NCBI RefSeq assembly: GCF_024509555.1
Contig: NZ_JAMWEL010000001.1
Span: 62,001-126,000, forward strand
Origin: Streptococcus suis
GTDB lineage: Bacteria > Bacillota > Bacilli > Lactobacillales > Streptococcaceae
Length of the DNA stretch: 64,000 nucleotides
Direction of reading: 5' to 3'
Shown here: in pieces, positions 53,233 to 62,159 of the stretch
How positions within the stretch are numbered: position 1 is the first letter of the stretch
How the letters are laid out: every line of letters starts with the position of its first letter
Translations under genes and position numbers: made by a program
Notes under the pieces: generated by a model
Databases searched by the model: none
The model's input: the letters and a program-made list of their open reading frames with translations, nothing else
What the model was told of the DNA's origin: nothing

Positions 53233-53919
53233 GTGCATTACAAACACTTATTATTCGACCTAGACCACACACTCCTTGACTTTAATCATGGAGAAGAAGT
53301 TGCTTTGACGCAATTTCTAGAATCCATGCAAGTGGAGGATATTGTGGCTTTTAAAGAAGTATACCGCCCCCTCAATCAAGGCATGTGGAAGGACTTAGAG
53401 AAAGGTCTCATCACTAAAAAAGAGCTGATTAATACACGATTTTCAAAAACATTTGCGCATTTTGGTCGTCTAGTGGATGGTCAAGAAATGGCCCTCTGCT
53501 ATCAGGAATTTATCGGTCAACAAGGGCAGATTTTTGAAGGTGCAGACCGACTGCTTCAAGAGTTGGTCGAACTTGGCTATCAGCTCTATGCTGCTACAAA
53601 TGGAGTGACCTATATCCAGGAAAATCGTCTCCTAAACTCACCTATTCTACCCTACTTTGAACAAGTTTTTATTTCGGAGAAGATGGGGACCCAAAAACCT
53701 TCGGCTGATTTTTATGAAAAAATAGCAGAGCAGATTGGCTGTTCGGATATGGCTAAATTTCTCATGATTGGCGACAGCTTGACGGCTGATATCCAAGGAG
53801 CCAATAATGCTGGTATAGACTCGGTTTGGTATAATCCAAATAAACTTGAAAATAATAGCCATGCCCAACCAACCTATATCATTTCAAACTATAAAGAATT
53901 ACTTGATTTACTAAAGTAA
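53233..53919 (+). CDS. HAD phosphatase, YjjG type
   Basis: The 228-residue protein has the HAD motifs: FDLDHTLLDF with the nucleophile Asp, AATNG with Thr (motif II), KPSADFYEKI with Lys (motif III) and MIGDSLTADIQGANNAGI (motif IV). YjjG-like enzymes dephosphorylate (deoxy)nucleoside monophosphates, including unusual ones; the exact substrate is not shown by sequence. The start is GTG at 53233, 8 bases after AAAGGA. Confidence 0.88.
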   Translation: MHYKHLLFDLDHTLLDFNHGEEVALTQFLESMQVEDIVAFKEVYRPLNQGMWKDLEKGLITKKELINTRFSKTFAHFGRLVDGQEMALCYQEFIGQQGQIFEGADRLLQELVELGYQLYAATNGVTYIQENRLLNSPILPYFEQVFISEKMGTQKPSADFYEKIAEQIGCSDMAKFLMIGDSLTADIQGANNAGIDSVWYNPNKLENNSHAQPTYIISNYKELLDLLK

Positions 53920-54009
53920 TAATTATTGTGTTCAATAAGGCATGTTTAAGTAATGAATTGTAAACTATATTTTAGGTTAATCAAGTGGGTTATTAACTGA
54001 ATGTAACGA

Positions 54010-54786
54010 ATGGAGGGTAAGGTGAAGAACTTACTGAAGAAAATTCATCTGGAACAATCTTTAAAAGAATTACGATGGTTTGACATTCTGATTTTAACAG
54101 CGATTATTTGGGGTAATTCAATTATCACATCGACTCAAATGTGGAGTGCATCCTTCTCAGCAACAGAAGCAGTTGATGCAAGTGTCAGCTCCTTTAGTTC
54201 ATCCGATGACTGGTGGGCTATTGGGAATGAAGCAAAACTGTTGGTCATTGCCTTGATTTATCTATTTATTCGTCATTTTGATGTCAAACAACTGAAAATC
54301 CAACTTCATTGGAATGTACTTTTGTGGGCTCCTGCCATCTTCTTAGGTGCTGGATTGTTCAGTGATTTGGCATTTGATTTTTATGATTTGTTTCCAAGTT
54401 TGACGGATAATTTTACTTATTTAGGGTATTTGCCACACTATGATTGGAGCATTTCGACAGTTATTGACAAATTCGCTTCACTAAGTCTCAGTCGTGTTTT
54501 GTTTTCATTGATGAATGGATTCTATGAAGAATTCTACTTCCTCGGTTTACTGCTTAGTACCAATAAAACGTATCGACCATGGATACTCATATTTTCGACG
54601 ATTGTACGAGTTTCTTTTCATACTTACCAAGGACTACCGTCTGCACTTGTTATTGGAATAGTTTTCGGTTTATTCTATTACTTCTTGTACACACGTAAGA
54701 ATGATAATCTCTTACCGTTTTTCTTAGGTCATGCATTTGCAGATATGGTAGGTACGAGTTTTTTCTATCTATTTGTGGCGGGTTAA
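54010..54786 (+). CDS. CPBP-family intramembrane metalloprotease
   Basis: The 258-residue membrane protein has the three CPBP/CAAX-protease motifs: NGFYEEFYFLGLLL (Glu-Glu), VRVSFHTYQGL (FxxxH) and LGHAFADMVG (final His). About six to seven hydrophobic segments are present. Family members process membrane peptides or are linked to bacteriocin self-immunity; the target is unknown. A strong hairpin terminator follows, separating it from the wall-protein genes. The ribosome binding site upstream is weak (AATGGAGG overlaps the ATG). Confidence 0.85.
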   Translation: MEGKVKNLLKKIHLEQSLKELRWFDILILTAIIWGNSIITSTQMWSASFSATEAVDASVSSFSSSDDWWAIGNEAKLLVIALIYLFIRHFDVKQLKIQLHWNVLLWAPAIFLGAGLFSDLAFDFYDLFPSLTDNFTYLGYLPHYDWSISTVIDKFASLSLSRVLFSLMNGFYEEFYFLGLLLSTNKTYRPWILIFSTIVRVSFHTYQGLPSALVIGIVFGLFYYFLYTRKNDNLLPFFLGHAFADMVGTSFFYLFVAG

Positions 54787-54840
54787 AAAGAAGCTAGACT
54801 TTTCTTAAATTTATTAAGAAAGTCTAAGCTTTTTCTTTTT
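54785..54840 (+). terminator. Long hairpin terminator after the CPBP gene
   Basis: The arms at roughly 54785-54808 and 54814-54836 form a long, nearly perfect stem (AAGCTAGACTTTTCTTAA with TTAAGAAAGTCTAAGCTT), ending in T-rich sequence. Confidence 0.85.
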
Positions 54841-54870
54841 GTGATATTACTTTCTTTAAAATTAAAAATA

Positions 54871-54879
54871 TGCTATAAT
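54871..54879 (+). promoter_or_regulatory. Extended -10 promoter of the TcaA-like/LdcB operon
   Basis: TGCTATAAT at 54871-54879, about 40 bases before the start codon at 54919, with AAGGAG as ribosome binding site. No good -35 is seen. Confidence 0.65.
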
Positions 54880-54918
54880 TGTAGCGTGTATATCACAATA
54901 AAATAAAGGAGTTTTTTT

Positions 54919-55863
54919 ATGAAAAAGATTGATTGGATTGAATATTTCGAAGCTGTCAATGGTCGTTCACCTGAGGAGGCAGAAATTGCGGCAGCCTTAG
55001 CAGCAGGTGAGTTTGAAGAGGAAGTGGTAGAAACTACTGAGGAAGTAGCTCAAGAACAAGTGTCGGTAGTACAAGAACCTACCCAATCCACCCCTCCTGT
55101 GCAAGAATCTACGGTTCAACAGCCTGTGAATGGTGCGGTTCAACAACCAGTAGCCAATCAACAAGTGTACCAACAACCTGCTCAGCCATCTGCATTTGGT
55201 ATTTTCTTTAAGCAGTTCCGTGATTGGATTTGGTCTGCGGTAAAAGCACCTACATCAGTAGCAGCACAGTCGCATAAGTATAATGGTTGGGTCTCTTTGT
55301 TCTTGATTGCTCTTTTTGCAGGTTTGACAATTTATATTCCCTTAAATGGAATTGCTTCAGGAATGAATGGTTTCACGAGCGGTTTGGCAGGCTTATTCAA
55401 TGGTGAATTTGGCTACGGTTCTTATGGTTATCAAGCACCACAGTTCAGCCTCGGTTTGGATATTTTGTTTAAGAGCTTTATCGGTATTTTCTTAATTATT
55501 TTCTCAATTGTACTTGCAGGCTTTGTTGTAAAACGCTACATCTATAAAGAAGAACAATATACGTTTGCTTATACGCTTGAGTATTATGGACGATTATTTG
55601 CGGTAAATGCTTTCCTATATGCTATTGCAGCGGTTGCTTCGCTTCTTGGCTTGTTTACTATTTCAGGAATTGCTAGCTGGTTGGCCCTAACTGCTATGAG
55701 TGCAGCTAGTGTTTATGCCTTGGCAAACTTTAAAAATACTAGCAATATGGATTCTTTCTATCGCTATATCCTTGCTATATTTGTCAACGGTTTGATTATT
55801 TTTATTTCAACATTAATTGCATTTTCTATTATTGGAAGAATGTTCTTGGCTGGTCTCTTTTAA
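54919..55863 (+). CDS. Polytopic membrane protein with WxExFExVxGRxP N-terminal motif
   Basis: The 314-residue protein starts MKKIDWIEYFEAVNGRSPEE, a short motif shared with the next gene. A Glu/Gln/Val/Pro-rich linker follows (about 35-95), then about five or six membrane segments (130-310). I do not recognise an enzyme family. The N-terminal motif and linker should be cytoplasmic. It lies 15 bases before the TcaA-like gene and is probably its partner. Confidence 0.72.
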   Translation: MKKIDWIEYFEAVNGRSPEEAEIAAALAAGEFEEEVVETTEEVAQEQVSVVQEPTQSTPPVQESTVQQPVNGAVQQPVANQQVYQQPAQPSAFGIFFKQFRDWIWSAVKAPTSVAAQSHKYNGWVSLFLIALFAGLTIYIPLNGIASGMNGFTSGLAGLFNGEFGYGSYGYQAPQFSLGLDILFKSFIGIFLIIFSIVLAGFVVKRYIYKEEQYTFAYTLEYYGRLFAVNAFLYAIAAVASLLGLFTISGIASWLALTAMSAASVYALANFKNTSNMDSFYRYILAIFVNGLIIFISTLIAFSIIGRMFLAGLF

Positions 55864-55878
55864 TGAGTAGGAGGATAT

Positions 55879-57438
55879 ATGGCAACGAAAGAAAAATGGG
55901 TTGAATTATTTGAGAAGGTAGTTGGTCGTAAGCCAACTGCTGAGGAATTCATCAAAGCTAAAGAAGTTGATTTTGATAGTAAACAAATCAAGACGATTGC
56001 AGGTTTGCCAATCGAGGAGAGCCAAGAGCTTGTCCAAGAAACAGTGGAGCAAGTAAAAGAGGCAGTAATTCCTGCCCCTGTCGTTGTCGAAACTGTTGTT
56101 GAGCCAGCTCCCATACCTGTTAGTCAAGTGCAGACGCAACCAACTCCCCCTCAGTTTGCTCCTGCTAAACCTGTTAGTCGTAAGAAGAAAATTGCTTTTG
56201 GTTTAGGAACAGTAGTAGTTCTAGGACTAGCAGCTGGCTACTACTATATGAACAAGACAACAGGTATGGATGTTGCGATTGAAGAGTTCTCAACGGCAGC
56301 CAAGAGCAATGACTATGATAGGATTGCTAGTTTGTTGTCTACCAAAGATGCTAAGTGGTCAAAAACAGAAGCAAAAGACTTTATAACCTATCTCAACGAT
56401 GAGGGCGTCAACATCGAAACAGAGTTGAAAGCTATTGAAGCATCTGGTGGTAAAAATACCTACAATGATCAAAATGGAAACAAATTACTCGGTCTACAAG
56501 AAACCAGCCGTAAACTTGCCATTTTCCCAGAATACCAAGTAGTGAGCTATCCACTTGAAATCACTGTGAATAGTAATCTGACAGATTTGGTGATTAATGA
56601 AACAAAAATCGAGGCAAACAAAGAAACCTCTTTAGGTGAGTTTCGTTTTGCCAACCAAACTCTGAAGGCCAAGGGGACAACTAAGTTAGGTGCATTTGAA
56701 ACAGAATTGCAACCGAGCTTGCAGCAAGCCTCAGAAAATAAGTTAGCATTGAATTTATCAACGGTTAAGAAACAGTTGAATTTGGCTTTACCGTCTGAAG
56801 TGGCGAGTGCAACAGACATCAAAGTATCAGCTAATGGTAAGGAGATTGCAACAGGCTTGCAGTCTTCAGTAGAGGTGTTGGAAAACCAAAAACTTGAAGT
56901 GGTTGTAGACTTTAAGTACGAGGGTGGGACTTATAAGACTGAAGCGACAACTGTCTTAGTTGATCCAGCTTCTGATGAGCTGGCGACAGACTTGACTATT
57001 TCTTCGGATACTAGCAAGAAAATAGCTGAGGCTAAAAAGGCTAAAGAGGATAAGGAAGCTCAGGCCAAAGCTGAACAAGAACTCAAGTCAGATATTCAAG
57101 CTTTCATGACGGAATACATTGAGTCTATGCGTTATTCAATCACTAACAGAACAGTTCGATTTGAAAAGTATTTTGATACTTCGAGTCAAGTCTATCATAC
57201 TTATGTTGACTATATTGAGAAGGGTGGTGTTGCGAGCGCAAATATTGATTATCAAACTACAATTGATTACACTGTTACTGACGTTACAAAGGATGGTGAG
57301 AACTATCTTGTGACGGTTCACAATCAATTTAGAGAAGTATACCTGAACGGAAAATCATCTACTCGAACCAAGAATCAAGTCTTCAATTTAAAACCGAATG
57401 GTGATTCCTTCTTAATTTATGGAGTGAGTGAAACATGA
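55879..57438 (+). CDS. TcaA-like membrane protein
   Basis: The 519-residue protein starts MATKEKWVELFEKVVGRKPT, matching the N-terminus of the previous gene. After a linker and one membrane segment (about 98-115) it has a large extracellular part. That part begins with a TcaA second-domain-like helix bundle (DVAIEEFSTAAKSNDYDRIA), followed by beta-rich domains and a final NTF2-like domain. TcaA of Staphylococcus is tied to wall stress and glycopeptide response. The end overlaps the ldcB start (ATGATGA), so it is coupled to a wall hydrolase. Confidence 0.78.
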   Translation: MATKEKWVELFEKVVGRKPTAEEFIKAKEVDFDSKQIKTIAGLPIEESQELVQETVEQVKEAVIPAPVVVETVVEPAPIPVSQVQTQPTPPQFAPAKPVSRKKKIAFGLGTVVVLGLAAGYYYMNKTTGMDVAIEEFSTAAKSNDYDRIASLLSTKDAKWSKTEAKDFITYLNDEGVNIETELKAIEASGGKNTYNDQNGNKLLGLQETSRKLAIFPEYQVVSYPLEITVNSNLTDLVINETKIEANKETSLGEFRFANQTLKAKGTTKLGAFETELQPSLQQASENKLALNLSTVKKQLNLALPSEVASATDIKVSANGKEIATGLQSSVEVLENQKLEVVVDFKYEGGTYKTEATTVLVDPASDELATDLTISSDTSKKIAEAKKAKEDKEAQAKAEQELKSDIQAFMTEYIESMRYSITNRTVRFEKYFDTSSQVYHTYVDYIEKGGVASANIDYQTTIDYTVTDVTKDGENYLVTVHNQFREVYLNGKSSTRTKNQVFNLKPNGDSFLIYGVSET

Positions 57439-58262
57439 TGAATTTACCTAAACATTTAAAATCAGTTGGAATTTTCTTGATAGCTAGTTTATTATTGGTG
57501 GCGTGTGGTAAGTCTGAGAGCCAAACAGCTACTTCTAAGACCAGCCAATCTAGTCAATCTAGTCAATCTAGTCAATCTAGTCAAGTCGATACCACCAGTG
57601 TTAGTACTACAACATCTGCTAGTACCGAGTTGGCTAGCAGTAGTGAAAGTTTGGTCTCTAGCAGTCTAGAAAATTCTTCAACTGAGCAGAGTACGGAAGT
57701 AAAGACTGCTACAAGTGCTAGCTATAATGGTTATTACTATAGTGTTCAAGGGAAATATGGCGAGATTATTATTGCTAATAAGAAACATCCCCTATCTGCC
57801 TCATATGCCCCAGGTGAAGATCCACAAGCTTTGGCTGCTTTTCAACAATTATTAGCTAATATGCAGGCACAGGGATTTGCCCTGTCCAGCAATTATAGTG
57901 GTTTTCGATCCTATGAAACCCAGGCAGGTTTGTACCAAAATTATGTAAACCGAGATGGTCAAGCTGCGGCAGACCGATACTCTGCTCGACCTGGCTATAG
58001 TGAGCATCAAACAGGATTAGCTTTTGATATTATGGATGCGAGTGGAAATCTCCTTCAAGAACCGGCAGCATCCCAGTGGTTGGCTTCAAACGCTCATCAC
58101 TATGGCTTTATCGTACGCTATTTACCAGGTAAAGAGTATAGTACCGGATATATGGCAGAATCCTGGCATGTCCGCTATATTGGCCAAGAAGCGACAGATA
58201 TCTATAATTCTGGTTTAACACTAGAGGAATACTTCGGTGTACCTGGTGGTGGATATGAATAA
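57435..58262 (+). CDS. ldcB: L,D-carboxypeptidase LdcB (DacB), M15B lipoprotein
   Basis: The 275-residue protein has a lipoprotein signal (lipobox LVAC, about residue 24) and a Ser/Thr-rich linker with SSQ repeats. The M15B peptidase domain contains NYSGFRSYETQAGLYQ, SARPGYSEHQTGLAFDI (zinc His and Asp) and AESWHVRYI (zinc His). Pneumococcal LdcB cuts the terminal D-Ala from tetrapeptides. Two ATG codons overlap the previous stop (57435 and 57438); either could start it. Confidence 0.92.
   Translation: MMNLPKHLKSVGIFLIASLLLVACGKSESQTATSKTSQSSQSSQSSQSSQVDTTSVSTTTSASTELASSSESLVSSSLENSSTEQSTEVKTATSASYNGYYYSVQGKYGEIIIANKKHPLSASYAPGEDPQALAAFQQLLANMQAQGFALSSNYSGFRSYETQAGLYQNYVNRDGQAAADRYSARPGYSEHQTGLAFDIMDASGNLLQEPAASQWLASNAHHYGFIVRYLPGKEYSTGYMAESWHVRYIGQEATDIYNSGLTLEEYFGVPGGGYE
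57543..57583 (+). repeat. 9-bp tandem repeat in the LdcB linker
   Basis: Four and a half units of AGTCAATCT (the first AGCCAATCT) start at 57543 and encode SQS/SSQ. The 9-bp unit would change linker length without a frameshift. Confidence 0.85.
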
Positions 58263-58266
58263 ACTA

Positions 58267-58297
58267 AAAGTTGGGTTGGTGACAACTCAACTTTTTA
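58267..58297 (+). terminator. Terminator after ldcB
   Basis: AAAAGTTGGGTTG (58267-58279) pairs with CAACTCAACTTTT (58284-58296), 13 bp with one wobble, with loop GTGA and ending in T. Confidence 0.85.
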
Positions 58298-58364
58298 AAT
58301 CAAAAAAATTGTCCGTATAACTAACTCGTGATATAATGGACTATCAAATTTTTGGAGGTATCCC

Positions 58365-58817
58365 ATGCTTAAAGCAATGGAAATTTATTTGGTTACCAAC
58401 GGTAACGGTCAAGAAGCGATTGAATTCTACAAAAATGCACTTGGTGCAGAGGTAGAGCAAGTAAACTTGTATAAGGATTTTGTGCCAGACTGCCCTGCAG
58501 AATTGGAAAACCATGTCATGAATGCTCAGTTCCGTTTGCCGAATGGTCAGCGTTTCATGCTTTCTGATAATAACCCAGAAATGTCTTATTCAGTAGGTGA
58601 CAACATTACAGTTGCCTTGATTACAGATGATACTGAAACAGCACAAGATTTGTTTGCTAAATTATCTGAAGGTGCGATGCAGATTACGATTGACTTGCAG
58701 GCTGTTCCATGGTCTCCTGCTTATGGTTCACTGCAGGACAAATTTGGAATCCACTGGCAAGTCAATGCTGAAGTAGCTGATTTTGGTCAGGAATACTACG
58801 CTGAACAAAATAATTAA
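58365..58817 (+). CDS. VOC (glyoxalase/PhnB-like) family protein
   Basis: The 150-residue protein has the PhnB/3-demethylubiquinone-like VOC pattern: GNGQEAIEFYKNALGAEVEQ, FMLSDNNPEMSYSVGDNITV and LQDKFGIHWQVNAE. Such proteins bind a metal and act as lyases or binding proteins, with no clear substrate here. The ribosome binding site is TTGGAGG. The second VOC gene 187 bases on shares the fold but only loose sequence similarity. Confidence 0.85.
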   Translation: MLKAMEIYLVTNGNGQEAIEFYKNALGAEVEQVNLYKDFVPDCPAELENHVMNAQFRLPNGQRFMLSDNNPEMSYSVGDNITVALITDDTETAQDLFAKLSEGAMQITIDLQAVPWSPAYGSLQDKFGIHWQVNAEVADFGQEYYAEQNN

Positions 58818-59004
58818 TCATTTTTGAGCCTATATATACATTAGATTTACAGTTATTAAGTTTATATAATCGTATTTATCATTTATTTTCAAACCAGACC
58901 TGTTTTAAAAATATTTTAGATGTCGGCCAAAGATGGTTTGGATAAGGTAAAGATATTTGTGAATTGAGGTTTTAAACTTTTATAAAAACTTGTGAGGAGA
59001 AGAA

Positions 59005-59415
59005 ATGCGATTAACAACAGGAATAATGTTTAATGGTCAGACAGAAGCGGCATTTTCTTTGTATAAAGAGGTGTTCCAGACGGAATTTGTCAGCCCAATC
59101 GTACGTATGAAAGCCATGATGCCTGAATTAGATGGAACTCCAGAAGGAGAGAGAGTTCTCTATGTTGCAATCAATATCGGTGACCATCAATTAAAAGGAA
59201 ATGACTCTCCAGATGTTCCAAAGGACTTACGTCAACACCCACAAGCATATTCTTTGTTTGTAGAGGTTGATTCAGAAGCTGAAGGTCAACGCATTTTTAA
59301 TGCCTTATCTGAAAAAGGTCAAGTTGTTTATCCATTAGAAGTACAGCCTTGGGGAGATTACTATGGACATTTGGTAGACCAATTTGGCATCAAATGGGAT
59401 ATAAAAATTAACTAG
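59005..59415 (+). CDS. VOC (PhnB-like) family protein
   Basis: The 136-residue protein contains TGIMFNGQTEAAFSLYKEVF, MPELDGTPEGERVLYVAINI and VQPWGDYYGHLVDQFGIKWD, the PhnB-like VOC layout. Its role is unknown. The ribosome binding site is GAGGAG. The 187-base gap before it holds no recognised feature. Confidence 0.83.
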   Translation: MRLTTGIMFNGQTEAAFSLYKEVFQTEFVSPIVRMKAMMPELDGTPEGERVLYVAINIGDHQLKGNDSPDVPKDLRQHPQAYSLFVEVDSEAEGQRIFNALSEKGQVVYPLEVQPWGDYYGHLVDQFGIKWDIKIN

Positions 59416-59475
59416 AATACTTTGGATTGCGTTTGAGCTTTCAATGATTCTAAGAAAAATTTAATGCTTTCGCTT

Positions 59476-59517
59476 AAAAATAAACCAGATTTCACATTCG
59501 AAATCTGGTTTATTTTT
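59476..59517. terminator. Perfect 18-bp bidirectional terminator
   Basis: Arms at 59476-59493 and 59500-59517 pair perfectly around ACATTC, with A and T runs at the ends. It lies between the convergent VOC gene and ABC permease gene and overlaps the permease stop codon. Confidence 0.92.
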
Positions 59518-61120
59518 ATAGTTTTTTCCAGTAGGCCTTATAAATAAAGAGCTGAAGGCAGGCTGAAAAGACGATGAGCAAGCCTGTTAGTCCAAAACTG
59601 ACTGTAAGTCCACCAAACATAGAGGCGGTTATTGAACTGATTATGATTAAAATAGTTCCAAGAAACATGGTTAATAGGATGGACCCGGCAATCAGCCATT
59701 GACCCGCTCCGCGACCGAAAAGCTGGTTGGAATTCTGCCAGTTGAGCATGAGTAGGCGTTGGTCCCGCCAGTAGTATATTTGTCCAGTTAGTAGGGCAGA
59801 AACAAGTATACCTAGACCAAAGAAGAGGGCTAAAATCATGTTTACTTTCATGACAAATAGGGCTAACATGAGATAGAGCAAAGTCGGAACCAGGAATTGA
59901 ACCGCAGCAATCACCCAAAACTTCTGAATCGTAAACTGTTTGAAGTTAATGGGCAAAGTTCGGATAAAGTGGTAATTTTCCTTTTCCAAGGACATGGCTG
60001 TTCCGATAAAGGTCGTTGACCCTGCAAACAGACTGCCTAGCAAGAAGCCAGCCAATAAAGCAATTCCAAAAAATTCCCAGGAAAGAGAACTTAGTCCGTC
60101 ACCTTCAGTAAATTTAGAAATTGAAGGGAGCATGGCAACTCCTAGCACCAAGGACTGTAAGAAGGTCTGTACCATCAGGTTGCTATCGTTGAGGGTAGAT
60201 AAATGGTGTTTGATAAGGGCTTGATTTAAATTCTGAGGTAATTTCCTTGGTTTGCCGACCTTGCGTTTTGATGAAGCAGTATCAATCGCCAAAACCTGTT
60301 GGAAATAATTCGGAATAACAGTTTTAAAGGCAAAGTGGACCAATCCCAACATGAAGAAAATAGGTAGGATGAGATGGATAACTGTTTCAATCGAGAATGG
60401 TTGGCTGATGATGTAGTGGAAACCGACAAAAAGTGGTACTTCTGGAAATTGTACAAATCCATCTGTCTGGAATGAAGCGGTTTGCTGGGATTGGAGAAAC
60501 AACATCGCTCCCATTGAAACCAGAGATGAGCCTGTCAGAAGAATGGTCGAAATGGTTGTCTTATGTGGGCTCTTGGTCAAGATTTCTCCGATAAAATGCA
60601 TAAAAATCATATTGAGAAGATTGACTAGGAACCATAGGAGAGTAAAACTTGGCAAGGCAAAAAGTGCAAAGGCTGGTCCACCTATCTGCCAATAGGTGAT
60701 GATAAGAAGAGAAAGGCAGGGGATGAGGAAGGGCAAGACCGTAGCTTGAGCCGATAAGAATTTGGCGATGAAGACCTCACTCGCTTTTAAGGGAAGAGGT
60801 AGATAGAGTTTGGTGTCCTTGCTATCGTAGAAGACAGAAAAGAATCCAGTAAATCCATAGACAGTTGCCAAGATGGTAAAAAGAGCTAGTTGTAGGGAGA
60901 AGAAACCTGTGGACCGTTTGTAATCAAACCCCAGAAAGAAAGCAGAATAGAGGATGGCCGTCAACAGAATGATGAAGACCTGCTGGATAAGGATGCTCCG
61001 ATAGGCTGAAAATCGCCCATCTTTATTCTTATTTTGTTTTTTCTTGACGGAAGCTAGCAGTTGCGGGTTGGAGTAGAGGATATTGATTTTGACCAATTCC
61101 CAAATCAGAGATTTGTTCAT
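59516..61120 (-). CDS. ABC-2-like exporter permease
   Basis: The 534-residue protein has about twelve hydrophobic segments and the putative ABC exporter layout (WELVKINILYSNPQLLASVK start, YDSKDTKLYLPLPLKASEVF loop). It should form the membrane part of the exporter with the ATPase encoded just upstream, overlapping by 4 bp. The substrate is unknown. Confidence 0.82.
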   Translation of the reverse strand: MNKSLIWELVKINILYSNPQLLASVKKKQNKNKDGRFSAYRSILIQQVFIILLTAILYSAFFLGFDYKRSTGFFSLQLALFTILATVYGFTGFFSVFYDSKDTKLYLPLPLKASEVFIAKFLSAQATVLPFLIPCLSLLIITYWQIGGPAFALFALPSFTLLWFLVNLLNMIFMHFIGEILTKSPHKTTISTILLTGSSLVSMGAMLFLQSQQTASFQTDGFVQFPEVPLFVGFHYIISQPFSIETVIHLILPIFFMLGLVHFAFKTVIPNYFQQVLAIDTASSKRKVGKPRKLPQNLNQALIKHHLSTLNDSNLMVQTFLQSLVLGVAMLPSISKFTEGDGLSSLSWEFFGIALLAGFLLGSLFAGSTTFIGTAMSLEKENYHFIRTLPINFKQFTIQKFWVIAAVQFLVPTLLYLMLALFVMKVNMILALFFGLGILVSALLTGQIYYWRDQRLLMLNWQNSNQLFGRGAGQWLIAGSILLTMFLGTILIIISSITASMFGGLTVSFGLTGLLIVFSACLQLFIYKAYWKKL

Positions 61121-61860
61121 TCGACCTCACCTGCCTCTCTTTGTTGGCGACCTGCTAATTCTAGGTAGATGGTTTCCAAGTCCTTGTCAGGATATTGGGA
61201 TTTTAATTCTTCCAGACTACCTACGAAGATAAGTCGTCCCTTTCTCAGAATGCCAATACGGTCGCAGAGTTGTTCTGCAACAGACAAAACGTGGGTCGAA
61301 AAGAGAACGGTGTTACCACCTTTGGCATGGTCCTTCATCATCTGCTTAAGGTCAAATGAGGCCTGGGGATCCAGTCCAGTCAAGGGTTCATCCAAAATCC
61401 AAATATCTGGGTTGGGAATGAGGGCGCCGATGATAATGGTTTTCTGTCGCATACCGTGGGAGAAGCTATCAATGGGCTCATGCTGACGGGCGGTCATATC
61501 AAAGAGAGTTGCTAGTTTGTTAATAGCTTGGTTAACTGTGTCTTTGTCAACCCCGTAAACCTTGCCCATAAAGTGCCAATATTCAAAAGCAGTCAAGTGA
61601 AGGAAAATATCAGGCGAGTCTGGTACGTAGGCAATCCGTTTTTTGACCTCATCTCGATTTTCTTCCAGATTAAGTCCGTCGACGGAGATGGTTCCATGAC
61701 TGGCTTGAATAATAGAAGTGAGCAAGCTGATTGTCGTTGTCTTACCAGCACCGTTATGGCCAATCAAGCCGAAAATTTCACCACTTTTGATGGTCAAATC
61801 CAAATTATCAAGGGCCAAGGTATCGCCATAGGCTTTACTAACGTGGTTAAATTGAATCAT
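61117..61860 (-). CDS. ABC exporter ATPase
   Basis: The 247-residue ATPase has Walker A GHNGAGKTTT, signature FSHGMRQK and Walker B IWILDEPLTGLDPQ. It belongs to the BcrA/Nod-type exporter ATPases. It heads a two-gene leftward operon with its membrane partner. The ribosome binding site is AGGAGG and the promoter carries a dyad that may bind a repressor. Confidence 0.9.
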   Translation of the reverse strand: MIQFNHVSKAYGDTLALDNLDLTIKSGEIFGLIGHNGAGKTTTISLLTSIIQASHGTISVDGLNLEENRDEVKKRIAYVPDSPDIFLHLTAFEYWHFMGKVYGVDKDTVNQAINKLATLFDMTARQHEPIDSFSHGMRQKTIIIGALIPNPDIWILDEPLTGLDPQASFDLKQMMKDHAKGGNTVLFSTHVLSVAEQLCDRIGILRKGRLIFVGSLEELKSQYPDKDLETIYLELAGRQQREAGEVE

Positions 61861-61878
61861 AAGAACCTCCTAGATAAA

Positions 61879-61924
61879 TATAATAAGTTACAATTATTAT
61901 ACTACTACCTTAGTACAAAAGCAA
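61879..61924 (-). promoter_or_regulatory. Promoter of the ABC exporter operon with an operator-like dyad
   Basis: On the minus strand TTGCTT (61924-61919) and TATAAT (61901-61896) are separated by 17 bp. A perfect 8-bp inverted repeat, TATAATAA (61879-61886) and TTATTATA (61894-61901) with 7 bp between, covers the -10 and early transcribed region, the usual place for a repressor operator. Confidence 0.65.
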
Positions 61925-62107
61925 TAGTTTTTTAGAAAAAATGTTTAGTATTTCACAAAGGTTTTTCCTATTTTGGTGCTTGTAATTAGCACTGGTGAGA
62001 TGGTTTCAATCTACATAATAATCAGAGAAAGTCGCTTGTACTCATATACCCACCAATTATACCTATCAAATCAACAAAGTGAATGGTAAATGGTTGTAGT
62101 GTACAAG

Positions 62108-62135
62108 TTGCAAATCCAGTTTATTATGTTATAAT
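62108..62135 (+). promoter_or_regulatory. Promoter of the zinc-ribbon gene
   Basis: TTGCAA (62108-62113) and TATAAT (62130-62135) with a 16-bp spacer, 24 bases before the start codon; the ribosome binding site is AAGGAG. The stretch from 61925 to 62107 shows no other feature. Confidence 0.7.
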
Positions 62136-62159
62136 GAATGAATTCAAAAGGAGATATTT

